A DNA stretch of 64,000 bases, taken from NCBI GenBank assembly GCA_017882375.1, contig JADGPP010000001.1, positions 35,268-99,267 of the forward strand. The letters are read 5' to 3'. The DNA comes from Solirubrobacteraceae bacterium. GTDB taxonomy: Bacteria; Actinomycetota; Thermoleophilia; Solirubrobacterales; Solirubrobacteraceae. The number at the start of each line of letters is the position of its first letter. Positions within the stretch are counted from its first letter, which is position 1. This document shows, piece by piece, positions 31,299-40,086 of the stretch. The position numbers and the translations under genes are program-made. The notes beneath the pieces are model-generated. The model saw only the letters and a program-made list of their open reading frames with translations. It ran no database searches and had not been told where the DNA came from.

Positions 31299-32672
31299 AT
31301 GGCTGAGAACTCCTACGACTGCATCGTCATCGGCTCCGGCCCGGGTGGCTACGTGGCCGCCATCCGCGCCGCGCAGCTGGGCAAGAAGACGGCCGTCGTC
31401 GAGCGCGACAAGCTCGGCGGGCGCTGCCTGAACTACGCGTGCATTCCCGCCAAGGCCGTGCTGCGCTCGGCCGACCTGCTCGCCGAGATCCGCGAGGCCG
31501 GCGAGTACGGGCTGAACGTCAGCGGCGTCGAGGTCGACTTCGCCGGCGTGATGGCCCGCCGCGAGAAGGTCGTCACCACGCTCACCTCCGGCGTCGGCGT
31601 CTTGCTGAAGAAAAACAAGATCGACGTGATCGACGGCGACGGCTCGCTGACCGCCGACGGCGGCGTGCGCGTCGGCGATCAGACCTACTCCGCGCCGACC
31701 GTCATCCTCGCCACCGGCTCGACGCCGCGCACGATCCCCGGCGTGCAGTTCGGCAAACGCATAATCGGCACCGAGCAGGCGTGGGCGCTGGGAGAGCTGC
31801 CCGCGCGGCTGGCCGTCGTCGGCGCCGGCGCCTCCGGCGCCGAGATCGCCTCCGGCTACGCGCGCCTGGGCTCGCAGGTGCGCCTGATGGAGGCGCTGGA
31901 CCGCGTGCTGCCGACCGAGGACGCCGACGTGTCGCGCCTGGTCGAGCGCGGCTTCAAGCGCCAGGGCGTCGGCGTGCACACCGGCGATCCGATCGCCGAC
32001 GTCAAGAGCAGCGAGAAGAGCGTCACGTTCAGCCACGGCGAGGACTCCGGTCTGGAGGTCGACTACCTGGTGATCGCCGCCGGGCGCGGCGCCGACGTCG
32101 ACGGGCTCGGCCTCGCCGAGGCCGGCGTCGAGCTCGACGACCGTGGCCTGGTCAAAGTCGACGGCGCGCTGCGCACGAGCCGTGCCGGCGTGTATGCGAT
32201 CGGCGACCTCGTCGCCGGGCCGGCGCTCGCGCACAAGGCCTCCGACGAGGGCATCATCGCCGCCGAGGACTCCGCCGGACGCCAGACGCACCCGATCTCC
32301 TACGTCGACATCCCGCGCGCGACCTTCTGCACGCCCAACGTCGGCTCCTTCGGTTTGACCGAGGAGCAGGCGCGCGAGCAGGGCTACGACGTCGTCGTCG
32401 GCAAGGTCCCCTACGGCGCCGTCGGCGGCGGCATCGTCTACGGCGACCGCACCGGCATGGTCAAGCTCGTCGGCGAGTCCAAGTACGGCGAGCTGCTCGG
32501 CGGGCACATCGTCGGCACGCGCGCCACCGAGCTGATCCAAGAGCTCGTCAACGTGCGCCTGCTCGAGGGCGGCTACGCGGAGGTCGGGCGCATCATCCAC
32601 GGCCACCCGACGCTCTCCGAGGCCGTCATGGAGGCCGGTCGCGCCGCCGACGGCTGGTTGATTCACGGCTGA
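31299..32672 (+). CDS. lpdA: Dihydrolipoyl dehydrogenase (E3)
   Basis: FAD enzyme that reoxidises the lipoyl groups of the E2 subunit using NAD. 457 residues. FAD motif CIVIGSGPGGYVAAIRAAQ, redox-active disulfide GGRCLNYACIPAKA, NAD motif AVVGAGASGAEIASGYARLG, and the C-terminal HGHPTLSEAVMEA with the catalytic His-Glu. It lies 11 bp after the membrane protein and leads into the E1/E2 genes, so this is the E3 for the same complex. Confidence 0.96.
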   Translation: MAENSYDCIVIGSGPGGYVAAIRAAQLGKKTAVVERDKLGGRCLNYACIPAKAVLRSADLLAEIREAGEYGLNVSGVEVDFAGVMARREKVVTTLTSGVGVLLKKNKIDVIDGDGSLTADGGVRVGDQTYSAPTVILATGSTPRTIPGVQFGKRIIGTEQAWALGELPARLAVVGAGASGAEIASGYARLGSQVRLMEALDRVLPTEDADVSRLVERGFKRQGVGVHTGDPIADVKSSEKSVTFSHGEDSGLEVDYLVIAAGRGADVDGLGLAEAGVELDDRGLVKVDGALRTSRAGVYAIGDLVAGPALAHKASDEGIIAAEDSAGRQTHPISYVDIPRATFCTPNVGSFGLTEEQAREQGYDVVVGKVPYGAVGGGIVYGDRTGMVKLVGESKYGELLGGHIVGTRATELIQELVNVRLLEGGYAEVGRIIHGHPTLSEAVMEAGRAADGWLIHG

Positions 32673-32675
32673 GCC

Positions 32676-33278
32676 GTGAGCGTCCCGGCCAGCTTCTACT
32701 TCGACCTGGCAAGCCCGCTCGCCTACCTCGCGGCCGAGCGCGTCCTGCACACGCTGCCCGGGCCGGCCGAGTGGCAGCCCGTCCTTGCCGCAGAGCTGCC
32801 CGGCGCCGAGCGCTTCGACGCCTTCCGCTGTGAGCAGGATCGCGACATCTTCCGCGCCGAGATCGCCCGCCGCGCCCAAGAGCTTCACCTGCAGCCGCTG
32901 CGCTGGCCCGAGCCGTTCCCCTTCGACAGCGCGCTGGCGATGCGCGCCGCCACCTACGCCAAGTCGATCGGGCGCACCGTCCCCTTCGCGCAGGCCGCCT
33001 TCCGCCAGGCCTTCGCCGGCGGGCGAGACCTGCAGCAGATCGACAACGTGCTGATCGCCGCAGCCGCCTGTGAGATGCACCCCGCCGCCGTCACGCGCGG
33101 TGCCGAGCTGCGCTCCGTGGCCGAGGCGCTCGCCGAGTCGACGCAGCGCGCGACCCGATCGAACATAAGAGATGTCCCCGCCATCGTCGTCGGCGACAGC
33201 GTGTTCGAAGGCGAGCGCGCGATCGAGCAGGCCGCCGAACACATGCTCGCGGATGCCACCGGGGCCACCGCGCGATGA
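32676..33278 (+). CDS. DsbA-family oxidoreductase/2-hydroxychromene-2-carboxylate isomerase-like protein
   Basis: 200 residues, GTG start 3 bp after lpdA. Thioredoxin-fold protein of the kappa-GST/HCCA-isomerase group: FYFDLASPLAYLAAERVL is the first strand-helix with the catalytic Ser position, and IRDVPAIVVGDSVFEGERAIE carries the cis-Pro. These enzymes use glutathione or a related thiol, but the natural substrate here is unknown. Its stop overlaps the next gene by 4 bp. Confidence 0.8.
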   Translation: MSVPASFYFDLASPLAYLAAERVLHTLPGPAEWQPVLAAELPGAERFDAFRCEQDRDIFRAEIARRAQELHLQPLRWPEPFPFDSALAMRAATYAKSIGRTVPFAQAAFRQAFAGGRDLQQIDNVLIAAAACEMHPAAVTRGAELRSVAEALAESTQRATRSNIRDVPAIVVGDSVFEGERAIEQAAEHMLADATGATAR

Positions 33279-33511
33279 AGGCCAAGTCCGCCTACCGGCT
33301 GATCGTCACCCGCGGCGGGCGCGCGCCGGCGCTGCTCGCCGACGCCGACCGCGTCGATCACATCGAGGTCGTCGACATCGACGACGGCGAAGTCGTGCTG
33401 TTCTGGGACCTGCCCCCGCAAGCCGCCTCGCGGCGGGCGCGCGCGCTGCGCGAAGAGCTCGCCCAACTCGACGCTCAGGAGTTCCTCGCCCGCTGGAGTA
33501 CCGTGGATTGA
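33275..33511 (+). CDS. Small conserved-context protein of unknown function
   Basis: 78 residues, ATG start overlapping the preceding stop and its own stop overlapping the pdhA start by one base (TGATG). N-terminal beta-rich half (YRLIVTRGG, DHIEVVDIDDGEVVLFWDL) and a C-terminal helix ([21 protein letters not shown]). No family recognised. Tight coupling on both sides argues it is a real gene, possibly an accessory of the dehydrogenase complex. Confidence 0.75.
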   Translation: MKAKSAYRLIVTRGGRAPALLADADRVDHIEVVDIDDGEVVLFWDLPPQAASRRARALREELAQLDAQEFLARWSTVD

Positions 33512-34626
33512 TGGCAGACCTGCCCGAGCCCGCCATCGCCCGCGAGTGGCTCCAGACGATGACGCTCATCCGCCGCTTCGAGGAGCGTGCCGGCGAGATG
33601 TACGCGCGCGCGAAGGTCGGCGGCTTCCTGCACCTGTCGATCGGCGAGGAGGCGACGATCGTCGGCAGCGCGCGCGCCCTGCGCGACAGCGACTACCTGA
33701 TCTCCACCTATCGCTCGCACGGCCACGCGATCGTGCGCGGCACGCCACCGGAGAACGTCATGGCCGAGCTGTTCGGGCGCGCCGACGGCTGCTCCGGCGG
33801 GCGCGGCGGATCGATGCACATGTTCGACATCGCGCGCCGCTTCATGGGCGGCTACGGCATCGTCGGCGGCAACCTGCCGATCGCCGCCGGCCTCGCGCTC
33901 GCCTCCGACTACGAAGGCACCGAGGACGTCACGCTGTGCACGTTCGGCGACGGCGCCTCCAACCAGGGCACGTTCGGCGAGACGCTCAACCTCGCCGCGC
34001 TGTGGAAGCTGCCCGTCGTCTTCATGGTCACCAACAACCAGTTCGGCATGGGCACCGCGCTGCAGCGTCACTCCGCCGTCACCGACCTGCAGCGCAAGGG
34101 CGAGAGCCTCGGCGTGCCCGGCATGCGCTGCGACGGCATGGACGTGCTCGACACCTATTCAGTCCTCTGCGAGGCGATCGCGCGCGTGCGCGCCGAGCGC
34201 CGCCCGCTGCTCGTCGAGGCCGTCACCTACCGCTTTCGCGGCCATTCGATGGCCGACCCCGAGCAGTACCGCTCCAAGGAGGAGGTCGCGCAGTGGCGCG
34301 CGCGCGACCCGATCCCCGCGTATGGCGACCTGCTCGTCGCCGAGGGCGTGATCGACGAGGCTGCGCGCGAGCAGATCGACACGCAGGCGATCGCGCGCGT
34401 CGACGCCGCCGTCGAGTTTGCCGAGGCCTCGCCGTTCCCGCCCGCCGAGTCTCTGTACGACGACGTCTACGTGCTCGACTCCTCCTCCACCGGCTGGTAC
34501 TCCGTGCGCACCACCGACCCGCACCAGGCCGCCGGCGAGCAGTCACGCGAGCTCTCCCCCGCCGACGGCGACGAGATCCCCCAGCAGATGTCCGACGCGC
34601 TCGCGCACGGCGAGGACGCCGCCTGA
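33511..34626 (+). CDS. pdhA: 2-oxo acid dehydrogenase E1 alpha subunit (pyruvate type)
   Basis: TPP-binding half of the heterotetrameric E1 that decarboxylates pyruvate or a related 2-oxo acid. 371 residues. TPP motif FGDGASNQGTFGETLN through VTNNQFGMGT; STYRSHGHAIVRG and GRGGSMHMFD are active-site regions. YRFRGHSMADPEQYRSKEE is the phosphorylation-loop region of E1alpha. About 40 extra C-terminal residues (after YDDVYVLDSS) are acidic. Starts on the last base of the previous stop and is followed in the same way by pdhB. Confidence 0.93.
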   Translation: MADLPEPAIAREWLQTMTLIRRFEERAGEMYARAKVGGFLHLSIGEEATIVGSARALRDSDYLISTYRSHGHAIVRGTPPENVMAELFGRADGCSGGRGGSMHMFDIARRFMGGYGIVGGNLPIAAGLALASDYEGTEDVTLCTFGDGASNQGTFGETLNLAALWKLPVVFMVTNNQFGMGTALQRHSAVTDLQRKGESLGVPGMRCDGMDVLDTYSVLCEAIARVRAERRPLLVEAVTYRFRGHSMADPEQYRSKEEVAQWRARDPIPAYGDLLVAEGVIDEAAREQIDTQAIARVDAAVEFAEASPFPPAESLYDDVYVLDSSSTGWYSVRTTDPHQAAGEQSRELSPADGDEIPQQMSDALAHGEDAA

Positions 34627-35681
34627 TGGCGCAGCTGCGCTACCGCGAAGCGCTCAACGCCGCGCTGCGCGAGGAGCTGCGCCGCGACGAGCGCGTGCTG
34701 CTGATGGGCGAGGACATCGGCGTGTTCGGCGGCGCCTTCAAGGTCACCGACGGACTGCTGGCGGAGTTCGGCGAGAAGCGCGTGCGCGACACGCCGATCT
34801 CCGAGAACACGATCGTCGGCATCGGCGTCGGCGCCGCCATGGCCGGGCTGCGCCCCGTCGTCGAGCTGATGACCATCAACTTCGCCCTGCTCGCCTTCGA
34901 TCAGATCGTCAACCACGCCGCGCACATCCACTACATGTTCGCCGGCCAGGCGCGCGTGCCGCTCGTCGTGCGCATGCCCCAGGGCGCCGGCCACCAGCTC
35001 GGGCCGACGCACTCGCACTGCTTCGAGGCGCTGTTCCTGCACGTCCCCGGCCTGCTCGTCGCCGCCCCCGCCACCGCCGCCGACGCCAAGGGCCTGCTCA
35101 AGACCGCAATCCGCGACGAGAACCCCGTCATCTTCATCGAGCACGAGTCGCTCTACGGCGTGCGCGGCGACGTGCCCGACGGCGACGACACGCTCGTCGA
35201 GTTCGGCCGTGCGCGCGTCGCGCGCGAGGGCGCCGACGTGACGATCGTCGGCGTCTCGCGCATGGCCGTCACCGCCGAGCGCGCCGCCGCCACGCTCGCC
35301 GACGAGCACGGCGTCAGCGCCGAGGTGATCGACCCGCGCACGCTGCGCCCGCTCGACCTCGACACGATCCTCGCCTCCGTCGCAAAGACCAACCGCTGCG
35401 TCATCGTCGAGGAGGGCTGGCCGCACGGCGGCGTCGCCGCCAACCTCGCCGCGCTGATCTCCGAGCAGGCCTTCGACGACCTCGACGCCCCCGTGCGCCG
35501 CGTCTCCGGCGCCGACGTGCCGATGCCCTACTCCAAGCCACTCGAGGACATCGCCTACCCGCACGAGCCGCAGATCGTCAGCGCCGTGCTCGACACGCTC
35601 GGCGTCGCCGCCCACTCCGCCGCGCCGGGCGAGGCATCCGGCGTGCGCACCGACAGCCACATCTCCGGAGGCGCCGCCTGA
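34626..35681 (+). CDS. pdhB: 2-oxo acid dehydrogenase E1 beta subunit
   Basis: Partner of E1 alpha; completes the TPP site and binds E2. 351 residues. LLMGEDIGVFGGAFKVTDGL, DTPISENTIVGIGVGAAM, RMPQGAGHQLGPTHSHCFE and VIDPRTLRPLDLDTI are the standard E1beta blocks. The last ~30 residues are a Gly/Ala-rich extension. Overlaps both neighbours by one base. Confidence 0.94.
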   Translation: MAQLRYREALNAALREELRRDERVLLMGEDIGVFGGAFKVTDGLLAEFGEKRVRDTPISENTIVGIGVGAAMAGLRPVVELMTINFALLAFDQIVNHAAHIHYMFAGQARVPLVVRMPQGAGHQLGPTHSHCFEALFLHVPGLLVAAPATAADAKGLLKTAIRDENPVIFIEHESLYGVRGDVPDGDDTLVEFGRARVAREGADVTIVGVSRMAVTAERAAATLADEHGVSAEVIDPRTLRPLDLDTILASVAKTNRCVIVEEGWPHGGVAANLAALISEQAFDDLDAPVRRVSGADVPMPYSKPLEDIAYPHEPQIVSAVLDTLGVAAHSAAPGEASGVRTDSHISGGAA

Positions 35682-36952
35682 TGGCCGATCTCGTCATGCC
35701 GCGCCTGTCGGACACGATGGAGGAGGGCACGATCCTGCGCTGGCTCAAGCACGACGGCGACGACGTGCACCGCGGCGACGAGCTCGTCGAGATCGAGACC
35801 GACAAGGCCAACATGATCTACCAGTCAGACCTCGACGGAACGCTGCAGACCGTCGCCGCCGAGGGCGACGCGCTGCCCGTCGGAGCGCTCATCGCGCACA
35901 TCGGCGACGGCGCCCGGGGCGCGCCCGCCGGCGTGGCCGACGATGCGCGCGAGAAGGGCGACGCGGCCGGCACGCGCGCCCCGAGCACGCGCACCGGTGC
36001 AGCCGCCGAGCAGATCGTCGAAGCGCTCGTCGAGACGGTCGGCGGCGGCGGCGGGTCCGGAGCCCCCCGATCCGAGGGCGAGCGCCTGAAGGCCTCTCCG
36101 CTGGCCAGGCGCATCGCGCGCGAGAACGGCGTCGACCTGCACACGCTCAGCGGCAGCGGTCCCGGCGGACGGATCGTCAAGGCCGACGTGCACGGCGCCG
36201 CCGACGCGCGGGCGCCGGAGGCTGCGCCGCCGACGCCCGTGCGCGCCGACGATGTGACGACGGCCAAGGGCGAGACTACGACCGTCGCGCTGACGCGCAT
36301 GCAGCAGACGATCGCGCGGCGGATGGCCGAGTCCAAGGCGACGATCCCCGACTTCACGTTGCTGGCCGACGTCGACATGGACGAGTGCGTGCGCCTGCGC
36401 GGCGAGCTCAAGCGCATCTCCAAGGACGAGGCGCCGACGTACAACGACATGGTCGTCAAGGCCTGCGCGCTGGCGCTGCGCGACCACCCGCGCGCCAACG
36501 GCAGCTACCGCGACGGCTCGCTGGCGCTGCACTCGCGCATCAACATCGGCGTGGCCGTCGCCGGACAGGACGCGCTCGTCGTGCCGACCGTGTTCGACGC
36601 CGACGCCAAGGCGCTCGGCGAGATCGCCCGCGAGACGCGTTCGCTGGCCGCGCGCGTGCGCGACGCGACGATCACCCCGCCGGAGCTCGGCGGCGGGACG
36701 TTCACCGTGTCGAACCTCGGCATGTACGGCATCGCCAGCTTCACAGCGATCATCAACCCGCCGCAGGCCGCGATCCTCTCCGTCGGCTCCGTGCAGCAGC
36801 GCGCCGTCGTGCGCGAGGACGAGCTCGTCGCGCGGCACACGATGACGCTCACGCTCGTCTGCGACCACCGCGCCCTCTACGGCGCCGACGCCGCCGAGCT
36901 GCTCGCGCGCATCCGCGAGCTGCTGCAGGCGCCCGCCGCGCTGACGCTGTGA
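35681..36952 (+). CDS. pdhC: 2-oxo acid dehydrogenase E2 (dihydrolipoyl acyltransferase)
   Basis: Core of the complex. 423 residues: one lipoyl domain (residues 1-76, ETDKANM with the lipoylated Lys), an Ala/Gly linker, a peripheral-subunit-binding domain (ASPLARRIARENGVDLHTL, residues ~138-172) and the catalytic domain (about 195-423). The catalytic H-x3-DG motif near the C-terminus reads HRALYGAD: His is kept, the usual Asp is Tyr. TRMQQTIARRMAESKATIP is the conserved trimer-contact region. Lipoylation would depend on LipA/LipB encoded at 38330-40077. Confidence 0.92.
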   Translation: MADLVMPRLSDTMEEGTILRWLKHDGDDVHRGDELVEIETDKANMIYQSDLDGTLQTVAAEGDALPVGALIAHIGDGARGAPAGVADDAREKGDAAGTRAPSTRTGAAAEQIVEALVETVGGGGGSGAPRSEGERLKASPLARRIARENGVDLHTLSGSGPGGRIVKADVHGAADARAPEAAPPTPVRADDVTTAKGETTTVALTRMQQTIARRMAESKATIPDFTLLADVDMDECVRLRGELKRISKDEAPTYNDMVVKACALALRDHPRANGSYRDGSLALHSRINIGVAVAGQDALVVPTVFDADAKALGEIARETRSLAARVRDATITPPELGGGTFTVSNLGMYGIASFTAIINPPQAAILSVGSVQQRAVVREDELVARHTMTLTLVCDHRALYGADAAELLARIRELLQAPAALTL

Positions 36953-37560
36953 CGGCAGCGCCCGACTTCGTCCTGCATGCCGGCTACTCGCTGCGCGAGC
37001 TCGACCAGGCCGATGCCGACGAGCTGCACGCGCTGATCGAGCGCAACCGCCCGCGACTGGCCAGGTGGATGCACTGGGCGCAGAGCCAGACCGCGCAGGA
37101 CACCGTCGCGTTCGTTCGCAGAGCGGAGCAGAAGGCGCGCGAGGGGCGCGGCTTTCACCGCTGCATCGTCGCCGACGGGCGCATCGCCGGCGTGGTCGGC
37201 TTCTCGACGATCGACTCGCTCAACCGCTCGGCCGCCATCGGCTACTGGCTCGACGAGGCGCACCAGCGCCACGGCGCGATGACCGCAGCCGTCGCCGCGC
37301 TCGTCGACCACGCCTTCGACCGCTTCAAGCTCAATCGCGTGGAAATCCGCGCCGACGTCGAGAACGCCTCAAGCTGCGCGATCGCCGAGCGGCTCGGCTT
37401 CCAGCGCGAGGGAGTCGCCCGCCAGGCCTACCGCGTCGCCGGCGAGCGCTACAGCGACGACGCGGTCTACTCGCTGCTCGCCGCCGATCCCGCGCGGCGC
37501 GCGCTGACGTCTCGCGCGCAGCGGCGCGACGAGGCGGCCGAGCCGACGGCGCGCCGCTAG
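36949..37560 (+). CDS. GNAT acetyltransferase, RimJ/RimL type
   Basis: 203 residues from GTG 36949, overlapping pdhC by 4 bp. Motifs RAAIGYWLDEAHQRHG-like SAAIGYWLDEAHQRHGAMT (acetyl-CoA P-loop region), LNRVEIRADVENASSCAIAE and RLGFQREG are typical of protein N-terminal acetyltransferases acting on ribosomal proteins or small substrates. The C-terminal ~30 residues are Arg/Ala-rich. Last gene of the operon; convergent with vapC after 12 bp. Confidence 0.88.
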   Translation: MTAAPDFVLHAGYSLRELDQADADELHALIERNRPRLARWMHWAQSQTAQDTVAFVRRAEQKAREGRGFHRCIVADGRIAGVVGFSTIDSLNRSAAIGYWLDEAHQRHGAMTAAVAALVDHAFDRFKLNRVEIRADVENASSCAIAERLGFQREGVARQAYRVAGERYSDDAVYSLLAADPARRALTSRAQRRDEAAEPTARR

Positions 37561-37572
37561 CCAAGCGCGGCG

Positions 37573-38004
37573 TCAGGCACGCAGCGGATCGACCCAGCGC
37601 AGGCCCGGAAAGCGGGAGAAGTCCACATCGGCCGAGTAGAGCGTCGCGCCGTGCTCGATCGCCAGCGCCGCGAGATGGGCGTCGCTCGTGAGGTTGCCCG
37701 CCGTGCCGAGCGGCACGAGTAGATCGCGCAGCACGGCCAGATGGCGGTCGGTGGGATGGACGATCGTGACGGGCGGCTGCGCCAGCCAGCCGTCGACCAC
37801 ATCCAGCGCCTGCTCTGCATCCCATGGGCGCGCCAGGACTCGCGGGTTGGTGATCACGCGTACGAAGCCGGTCAGAACCGGCCAGGCCAATGCAACGGTC
37901 TCCGTGCCCGAGAGAGCGTCCTCTACCCAACGGCGCGCCTGCGCATGCCGAACCGCGCTCTCGTTCGCCGCGTAGACGAACAGGTTGATATCGGGGAGCT
38001 TCAC
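37573..38004 (-). CDS. vapC: PIN-domain toxin VapC
   Basis: 143-residue ribonuclease toxin of a type II pair. PIN acidic residues are visible in MKLPDINLFVYA (first Asp), NLTSDAHLAALA and ATLYSADVDFSRFPGL (last Asp pair); RVITNPRVLARPW is common in this VapC subgroup. It overlaps vapB by 4 bp, the usual antitoxin-first coupling. Confidence 0.9.
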   Translation of the reverse strand: MKLPDINLFVYAANESAVRHAQARRWVEDALSGTETVALAWPVLTGFVRVITNPRVLARPWDAEQALDVVDGWLAQPPVTIVHPTDRHLAVLRDLLVPLGTAGNLTSDAHLAALAIEHGATLYSADVDFSRFPGLRWVDPLRA

Positions 38005-38261
38005 TTACCCTGTTCGAGCTTGCGAATGATCTCCTCGTCCTCCAGTTCGTCAGCGAGCCTCAGCGCCTTGTCGAGGTTTATGCCAGGGCGTACGCCCAGC
38101 TTGCCGGTCGGCATCCGGTAACGCCGCGCCGCGGGCGGACGTCCACTCAGACCGGCCCGCAGCGCGTCGTTGAGCGCGGCCTTGAACGAGACGCCCCTTT
38201 CGCGCATCGTTGCTTTCAGCTTCGCCTCCACATCGGGGTCCAGCGTGACCGTCGTGCGCAC
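38001..38261 (-). CDS. vapB: Antitoxin VapB (ribbon-helix-helix)
   Basis: 86 residues from a GTG start. MRTTVTLDPDVEAKLKATM is the ribbon and first helix of an RHH DNA-binding domain, VSFKAALNDALRAGL the second helix. The C-terminal part (NLDKALRLADELEDEEII) would wrap the toxin. The gene is immediately preceded by an inverted repeat (38266-38300), a plausible autoregulatory site. Confidence 0.88.
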   Translation of the reverse strand: MRTTVTLDPDVEAKLKATMRERGVSFKAALNDALRAGLSGRPPAARRYRMPTGKLGVRPGINLDKALRLADELEDEEIIRKLEQGK

Positions 38262-38265
38262 GGCT

Positions 38266-38300
38266 GCATCATATCATCAACTGTGTTGCTGTCATGATGC
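38266..38300. promoter_or_regulatory. Inverted repeat between vapB and lipB
   Basis: Perfect 7-bp arms GCATCAT (38266-38272) and ATGATGC (38294-38300) separated by 21 bp of AT-rich sequence. It lies directly upstream of vapB (minus) and 30 bp before the chosen lipB start (plus), so it may be the VapBC operator and could also affect lipB. Confidence 0.45.
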
Positions 38301-38329
38301 GTTATCGCTTCGGCGCTAGGCTGGAGCGA

Positions 38330-39115
38330 ATGCGCAAACCGGTCCCGCCCTCCGACGAGCTCTGGGTGTGCCACCTGGGCCATCTCCCCTACTCCGACGG
38401 GGTCGCCATCCAGGAGACGCTTCGCGCGCGCCGGCAGGCAGGCGAGCTGCCCGACACGATGCTGCTGCTCGAGCACCCGCCCGTCTACACGCGTGGGCGG
38501 CGCGCCGGTCGCCAGGATCTGCCCTTTCCCGAGAGTTTCTACCGCGCCAAAGGCATCGACGTGGCGGACACCGACCGCGGCGGCAAGCTCACCTACCACG
38601 GCCCCGGCCAGCTCGTCGGCTATCCGATCATGGCGATCGATGACGTCGGTCGCTACCTGCGCGCGATGGAAGCCGCCATCATCGACGCTCTCGCCGTCGA
38701 AGGCATCGGCGCGCGCTCGCGTGCGAGCGAGGGCATCGACTACACCGGCGTCTGGGTGCAAGATCGCAAGATCGCCTCGATCGGCGTGCACGTCTCGCGC
38801 AGCGTCACCACGCACGGCTTCGCCGTCAACGTCGACAACGACCTGCAGCCCTTCTCGTGGGTCGTCGCATGCGGGCTGCCCGATGTGCAGATGACCTCCA
38901 TCGCGCACGAGCTCGACACCGCCCACGCGCCCGGTCTGCCCTGCTTTCGCAAGGAGATGGCGTACCGCTTCTGCGAGGCCCAAGGCAGGCGCCAGCGGCT
39001 CGTATCCGCGCGGCGTCTAGGCATCGACACCACGCGAGCCATCCGCGCAGCCCCGATAGGGGCGGAGCCCATCGAATCGATCGCCTCCGCATCGCTTGAA
39101 GCGGTGGGAGCGTGA
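38330..39115 (+). CDS. lipB: Octanoyltransferase LipB
   Basis: Transfers octanoate from acyl-carrier protein to the lipoyl domains of target enzymes. 261 residues from ATG 38330 (GGAG just upstream; ATGs at 38294/38297 in frame are alternatives). LLLEHPPVYTRGRRAG, GGKLTYHGPGQLVGYPI, the Lys of DRKIASIGVHVSR and the catalytic Cys of VVACGLPDVQMTS are all present. The ~35 C-terminal residues beyond the usual end are low-conservation. Overlaps lipA by 4 bp. Confidence 0.93.
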   Translation: MRKPVPPSDELWVCHLGHLPYSDGVAIQETLRARRQAGELPDTMLLLEHPPVYTRGRRAGRQDLPFPESFYRAKGIDVADTDRGGKLTYHGPGQLVGYPIMAIDDVGRYLRAMEAAIIDALAVEGIGARSRASEGIDYTGVWVQDRKIASIGVHVSRSVTTHGFAVNVDNDLQPFSWVVACGLPDVQMTSIAHELDTAHAPGLPCFRKEMAYRFCEAQGRRQRLVSARRLGIDTTRAIRAAPIGAEPIESIASASLEAVGA

Positions 39116-40077
39116 GCGCCACCCGCTCGCGCGCCAAGCCCGGCGGGATGGACGTGCTGAGCGTGCTCGGCCCCGACGTGCGCCCGCTGCGCGAGCGCAA
39201 GCCGCCGTGGTTCAAGGTGCCCGCGCCCGGCGGGCAGCGCTATCGCGAGCTGACCGAGCTGATCCGCTCGGAGAACCTGCACACCGTCTGCCAGGAGGCC
39301 GCCTGCCCGAACGTCGGCGAGTGCTGGGAGCGCGGCACGGCGACGTTCATGATCCTCGGCGACACGTGCACGCGCCGCTGCGGCTTCTGCAACGTCAAGA
39401 CCGGCAAGCCGACGTGGAACGATCCGCTGGAGCCGGCGCGCGTCGCCCGCTCGATCGCGCGCATGGGGCTGCGCCACGCGGTGATCACCTCCGTCGACCG
39501 CGACGACCTGCCCGACAAGGGCGCCTCGGCGTTCGTCGGCGTGATCCGCCAGGTGCGCCGCCAGGCGCCCGACTGCCAGATCGAGGTGCTCACGCCGGAC
39601 TTCCAAGGACACGAGATGCCGCTTGCCAAGGTGATCGCCGAGCGCCCTGACGTGTTCAACCACAACGTCGAGGTCGTCCCACGCCTGTATCCGCTGGCGC
39701 GGCGCGGCTCGCAGTTCCAGCGCTCCTGCCGCGTGCTGCGCCTGGCCGGCGAGATGGGCGAAGGCGAGGTCGTCACCAAGTCCGGTCTGATGGTCGGCCT
39801 CGGCGAGTCCCACGACGAGCTCGTGCAGACCTTCGCCGCGCTGCGCGAGAACGGCGTCGGCGTGCTCACCGTCGGGCAGTATCTGCGCCCGTCCGAGCGC
39901 CACCTGCCCGTCGTGCGCTACTGGCACCCCGATGAGTTCGCTGCGCTGCAGCGCGCCGCCTACGAGCTCGGCTTCGACCACGTCGCCGCCGGCCCGCTCG
40001 TGCGCTCCTCCTACCACGCCGATCAGCACGTGCCGCAGGCGCGCGCAGGCGTCGGTCCGCTCGCGGCGCAGGGATAG
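39112..40077 (+). CDS. lipA: Lipoyl synthase LipA
   Basis: Radical SAM enzyme inserting two sulfurs into protein-bound octanoate. 321 residues, GTG start. Radical SAM cluster CTRRCGFC (C-x3-C-x2-C) and auxiliary cluster cysteines in CQEAACPNVGEC; the C-terminal R-S-S-Y motif is VRSSYHADQH, holding the Ser that ligates the auxiliary cluster. Coupled to lipB and followed within 10 bp by the rhomboid gene. Confidence 0.96.
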   Translation: MSATRSRAKPGGMDVLSVLGPDVRPLRERKPPWFKVPAPGGQRYRELTELIRSENLHTVCQEAACPNVGECWERGTATFMILGDTCTRRCGFCNVKTGKPTWNDPLEPARVARSIARMGLRHAVITSVDRDDLPDKGASAFVGVIRQVRRQAPDCQIEVLTPDFQGHEMPLAKVIAERPDVFNHNVEVVPRLYPLARRGSQFQRSCRVLRLAGEMGEGEVVTKSGLMVGLGESHDELVQTFAALRENGVGVLTVGQYLRPSERHLPVVRYWHPDEFAALQRAAYELGFDHVAAGPLVRSSYHADQHVPQARAGVGPLAAQG

Positions 40078-40086
40078 TCTCGCGGG

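Noticed and set aside
31290..33242. 650-codon minus-strand open frame opposite the lpdA region
   Set aside because: Pure antisense shadow of dihydrolipoyl dehydrogenase and the isomerase-like gene; no domain pattern.
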